A stretch of DNA of 5,768 nucleotides, taken from contig CANFGA010000224.1 in assembly GCA_947446335.1 (NCBI GenBank), positions 1 to 5,768 on the forward strand, read 5' to 3'. The notes beneath the pieces are model-generated. The model was not told the DNA's origin, did not search any database, and worked only from the letters and a program-made list of their open reading frames with translations. Position numbers and translations under genes: made by a program. Within the stretch, counting starts at the first letter, position 1, and each line of letters starts with the position of its first letter. This DNA is from Oxalobacteraceae bacterium. GTDB taxonomy: Bacteria > Pseudomonadota > Gammaproteobacteria > Burkholderiales > Burkholderiaceae_D. Positions 3,798 through 5,768 of this stretch are shown piece by piece.

Positions 3798-5317
3798 CAG
3801 ATGTCTGCTCCCAGAGGCAGGCGGACCACGAAAGTGCTGCCTTGCCCCTCAGTACTGCTTTCCACTGCGATCGCGCCACCGTGCTGCTCGACAATCGTAT
3901 GGCAGATTGACAGTCCCAAGCCAGTGCCCTTGCCAACGGGCCTGGTAGTAAAAAAAGGGTCGAATATCTTGCTCAAGTGGGAGGGAGAAATTCCACTTCC
4001 AGTATCGCGTACACGCACCACCGCCTCGCCCCCCTCGCGTCGAATGGCAACCTTGACCTCGCCGCCCGCAGGCATGGCTTGATATGCATTCAAAATCAGA
4101 TTCATGACCACCTGCTGCAATAAATTGGCATTGCCGGAAATTGGTACGCAAGGTTCGGCATAGTCTTCAAGTACGTTGATTTTTTGAAGCTTTGCCTGAG
4201 GAGTCAGCATGCTGAGTGTTTCGTGCATCAATGCGACAAAGTTCAGCGATTGCGTTTGATTGCTGGACGAAGGCCGGGCGAATCGCAACAGATTTTCGAT
4301 GATCATCGAAGCGCGCTGTATACCCTCGAGTATCTTGCGCACACACTCTTGCTGAAATATCGGATCGTCAGGTGGTTCCAAAAGAAACTGTGCGGCTGAA
4401 AAACTGACCGACAATGGATTGCGCAATTCATGCGCAATCCCCCCTGCCATCACCCCCAGAGCAGCGAGTTTCTCGCTCTGATAGAGATGTTGCTCCAGCG
4501 CCCTGCGCTCGGACAGATCACGTCCAACCGCAACGACACCACTGACCTTGCTCGAATCATCGCGGATCGACGAAAAGGACCAATCGACCGGGATCAGCGC
4601 ACCGGAACTGGCAATCAGGTTCAATTCCCGGAACTCCACCACATCACCATTGACCAATTGGCGAATGATCATCGCCATATCGTTGCGCTGATCAGGTTCA
4701 CATAATTCGGCCAATAATTTCCCTCGCGCTTCACCTATCCGATAACCTGAGATGCGTTCAGCGGCCGGGTTCCAGCTTGTAATGCGTCCCTCGGCATCGG
4801 TCGAAATCACCAGATCGTTAGCGCTTTCCACTACACTCGCCAGATGACGTTCAGCCATGCGCACCTTCTCGCTCAACTTTACCTTGTCGGTGATGTCATC
4901 CATCACCAGCATGACGTGCTCCACCACAGTACCGGACTTGATCGGGATCACGGTGTAATAAAAGATGCGGATAGGTATGCCGGGGGCCCGATAAGTCATT
5001 TGGGAGCCAGGCAGCGGCAAACCGGTGGCGAAGACGCTGCGGATTTTTGCCTCCAGTTGTGTGAATTCAAGAATAGCATCCGGAAATACCTCGCGAATGC
5101 GCAAACCGATCGTGCTGCCTTCGGTTCGTCGCGCCTTCTCGATGAAATTTCGGTTTGCCGATGCGATGCGCAATGCCGGATCGATCACCACCAAGGAAAA
5201 TGGAATATTCCCCAAAAGCATGTGATAGAGTTTTTCATACCAACCTTCGGAAGTCATCACAGGAGCGCACTGTGCGTAGGGAGCAGTCGATATGTGATCG
5301 GGTTCTGTTTTTTTCAT
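3797..5317 (-). CDS. Soluble double-PAS sensor histidine kinase, NtrB-like
   Basis: This 506-residue kinase has an N-terminal PAS-type domain (about residues 28-142; GNIPFSLVVIDPALRIASAN to MLVMDDITD). A second PAS follows (about 158-272; VVESANDLVISTDAEGRITS to GVVAVGRDLSERR), then a dimerisation/phospho-acceptor domain with H296 in GGIAHELRNPLS. The ATPase domain has N-box NLILNAYQAM (N406, N410), G1 DTGSGIS (438-444), F-box FDPFFTT (452-458) and G2 GKGTGLGLS (462-470). All catalytic motifs are present. No transmembrane segment or signal peptide is visible, so it should sense a cytoplasmic signal through the PAS domains; the ligand is unknown. The start ATG overlaps the gvpF/L stop as ATGA (5314-5317) and has no strong ribosome-binding site of its own, suggesting coupled translation. 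It is followed immediately by its probable partner, the receiver. Its lodging within gvp genes makes gas vesicle control its probable job. Confidence 0.95.
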   Translation of the reverse strand: MKKTEPDHISTAPYAQCAPVMTSEGWYEKLYHMLLGNIPFSLVVIDPALRIASANRNFIEKARRTEGSTIGLRIREVFPDAILEFTQLEAKIRSVFATGLPLPGSQMTYRAPGIPIRIFYYTVIPIKSGTVVEHVMLVMDDITDKVKLSEKVRMAERHLASVVESANDLVISTDAEGRITSWNPAAERISGYRIGEARGKLLAELCEPDQRNDMAMIIRQLVNGDVVEFRELNLIASSGALIPVDWSFSSIRDDSSKVSGVVAVGRDLSERRALEQHLYQSEKLAALGVMAGGIAHELRNPLSVSFSAAQFLLEPPDDPIFQQECVRKILEGIQRASMIIENLLRFARPSSSNQTQSLNFVALMHETLSMLTPQAKLQKINVLEDYAEPCVPISGNANLLQQVVMNLILNAYQAMPAGGEVKVAIRREGGEAVVRVRDTGSGISPSHLSKIFDPFFTTRPVGKGTGLGLSICHTIVEQHGGAIAVESSTEGQGSTFVVRLPLGADI

Positions 5318-5768
5318 GCCGAAGCTTCGGACAGATCAGGGCAAAAATTGTATGGAGGCCAAGGTCCTCGCAACTCAAGTGCCATTCCGATCGATAGGCA
5401 AACATGCTGTTGTACCGAAAGCGCCGCGAGAAATTCGGGAAGCGTTTCGGGAGACAGCAAGAAACTGCCATTGAACACCATGCGCTCGCTGCGCCCGGTG
5501 ATTGCGCTTGCATGGAGCCGCAAGGCAGTCGAGGCAATCGACTGCAGCGCCAGCGCCTGCTCCAGATCATGCGTTGCCTGCGCCAATCTCGCTTCCAGCG
5601 CCGCATCGATTTTTGCATCGAGTTGTTTCTGCTGCAAATAGCGGGCCCCGGGCGAGCAAGACAGTTTCGCGCGCAAGGATTGAATCTCCGGATCATCAGT
5701 TGCAATGATGGCCCGGGTATCCTGTTCCAGAATATAACCCTTGATGCTCCACTCTGTCTTGTCGCTCA
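5314..5768 (-). CDS. Gas vesicle protein GvpF/GvpL family, C-terminal part (runs off right edge)
   Basis: An open minus-strand frame enters from the right edge (first complete codon at 5766-5764) and gives 150 residues to a TGA at 5314-5316. The first ATG-type start inside it is internal; the gene clearly begins outside the window. Visible hallmarks are a strand TEWSIKGYIL, then SPGARYLQQKQLDAKID leading into a long helix (LEARLAQATHDLEQALAL). The sequence continues with RMVFNGSFLL and ends with the diagnostic RGPWPPYNF close to the C-terminus. These match the C-terminal domain of GvpF/L proteins, minor shell-associated assembly factors. It overlaps the kinase gene by four bases. A 12-base palindrome (CCGAAGCTTCGG, 5319-5330) lies in its last codons. 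It is a different gene from the GvpF/L at the left edge, so the cluster has at least two family members. F versus L cannot be assigned. Confidence 0.93.
   Translation of the reverse strand, partial: SDKTEWSIKGYILEQDTRAIIATDDPEIQSLRAKLSCSPGARYLQQKQLDAKIDAALEARLAQATHDLEQALALQSIASTALRLHASAITGRSERMVFNGSFLLSPETLPEFLAALSVQQHVCLSIGMALELRGPWPPYNFCPDLSEASA

Noticed and set aside
4844..5641. Plus-strand open frame of 265 codons
   Set aside because: It is antisense to the kinase and gvpF/L; the product is His/Cys/Ser-rich with no domain logic, typical of a shadow frame.

Overview
The window is an internal part of a gas vesicle (gvp) gene cluster, with every supported gene on the minus strand, so transcription runs from the right edge to the left edge. 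GvpA, GvpN and two different GvpF/L-type proteins (one cut by each window edge) are recognisable from their sequences. A two-component regulatory pair sits among them. The intermediate base composition, the sigma-54 (-24/-12) promoter, the NtrB-like kinase and the A-C-N-small protein-F gene order point to a Gram-negative proteobacterium. The nearest regulatory parallel I know is the gas vesicle cluster of Serratia sp. ATCC 39006. I cannot name a genus.

Layout in transcription order. (1) 5768-5314: the C-terminal 150 residues of a GvpF/L protein. It overlaps by ATGA with (2) 5317-3797, a soluble double-PAS histidine kinase. That overlaps by TGATG with (3) 3797-3405, a response regulator consisting of a receiver domain only. 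(4) 3404-3171: a regulatory region with overlapping inverted repeats, a very AT-rich stretch with an IHF-like site, a near-perfect sigma-54 promoter and a structured leader. (5) 3170-2952: gvpA, the main shell protein. (6) 2951-2804: two strong stem-loops without U-tracts. (7) 2803-2018: a divergent GvpC-like helical-repeat protein. (8) 1964-933: gvpN, an AAA+ ATPase. (9) 943-608: a small coiled-coil protein with a GTG start, placed like Serratia GvpV. (10) 607-301: a 307-base gap with one weakly supported ORF. (11) 300-1: the first 100 residues of a second GvpF/L protein.

How the parts fit together. GvpA forms the gas vesicle wall, the GvpC-like protein probably coats or stiffens it, and GvpN and the GvpF/L proteins assist assembly. 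The kinase and receiver probably sense a cytoplasmic signal and influence gvp transcription. Sigma-54 promoters need an AAA+ enhancer-binding activator, but the receiver here has no output domain. The activator is therefore expected outside the window, probably further upstream. The stem-loops after gvpA probably help make GvpA far more abundant than the downstream proteins.

No tRNA, rRNA, CRISPR array, insertion sequence or attachment site was seen.
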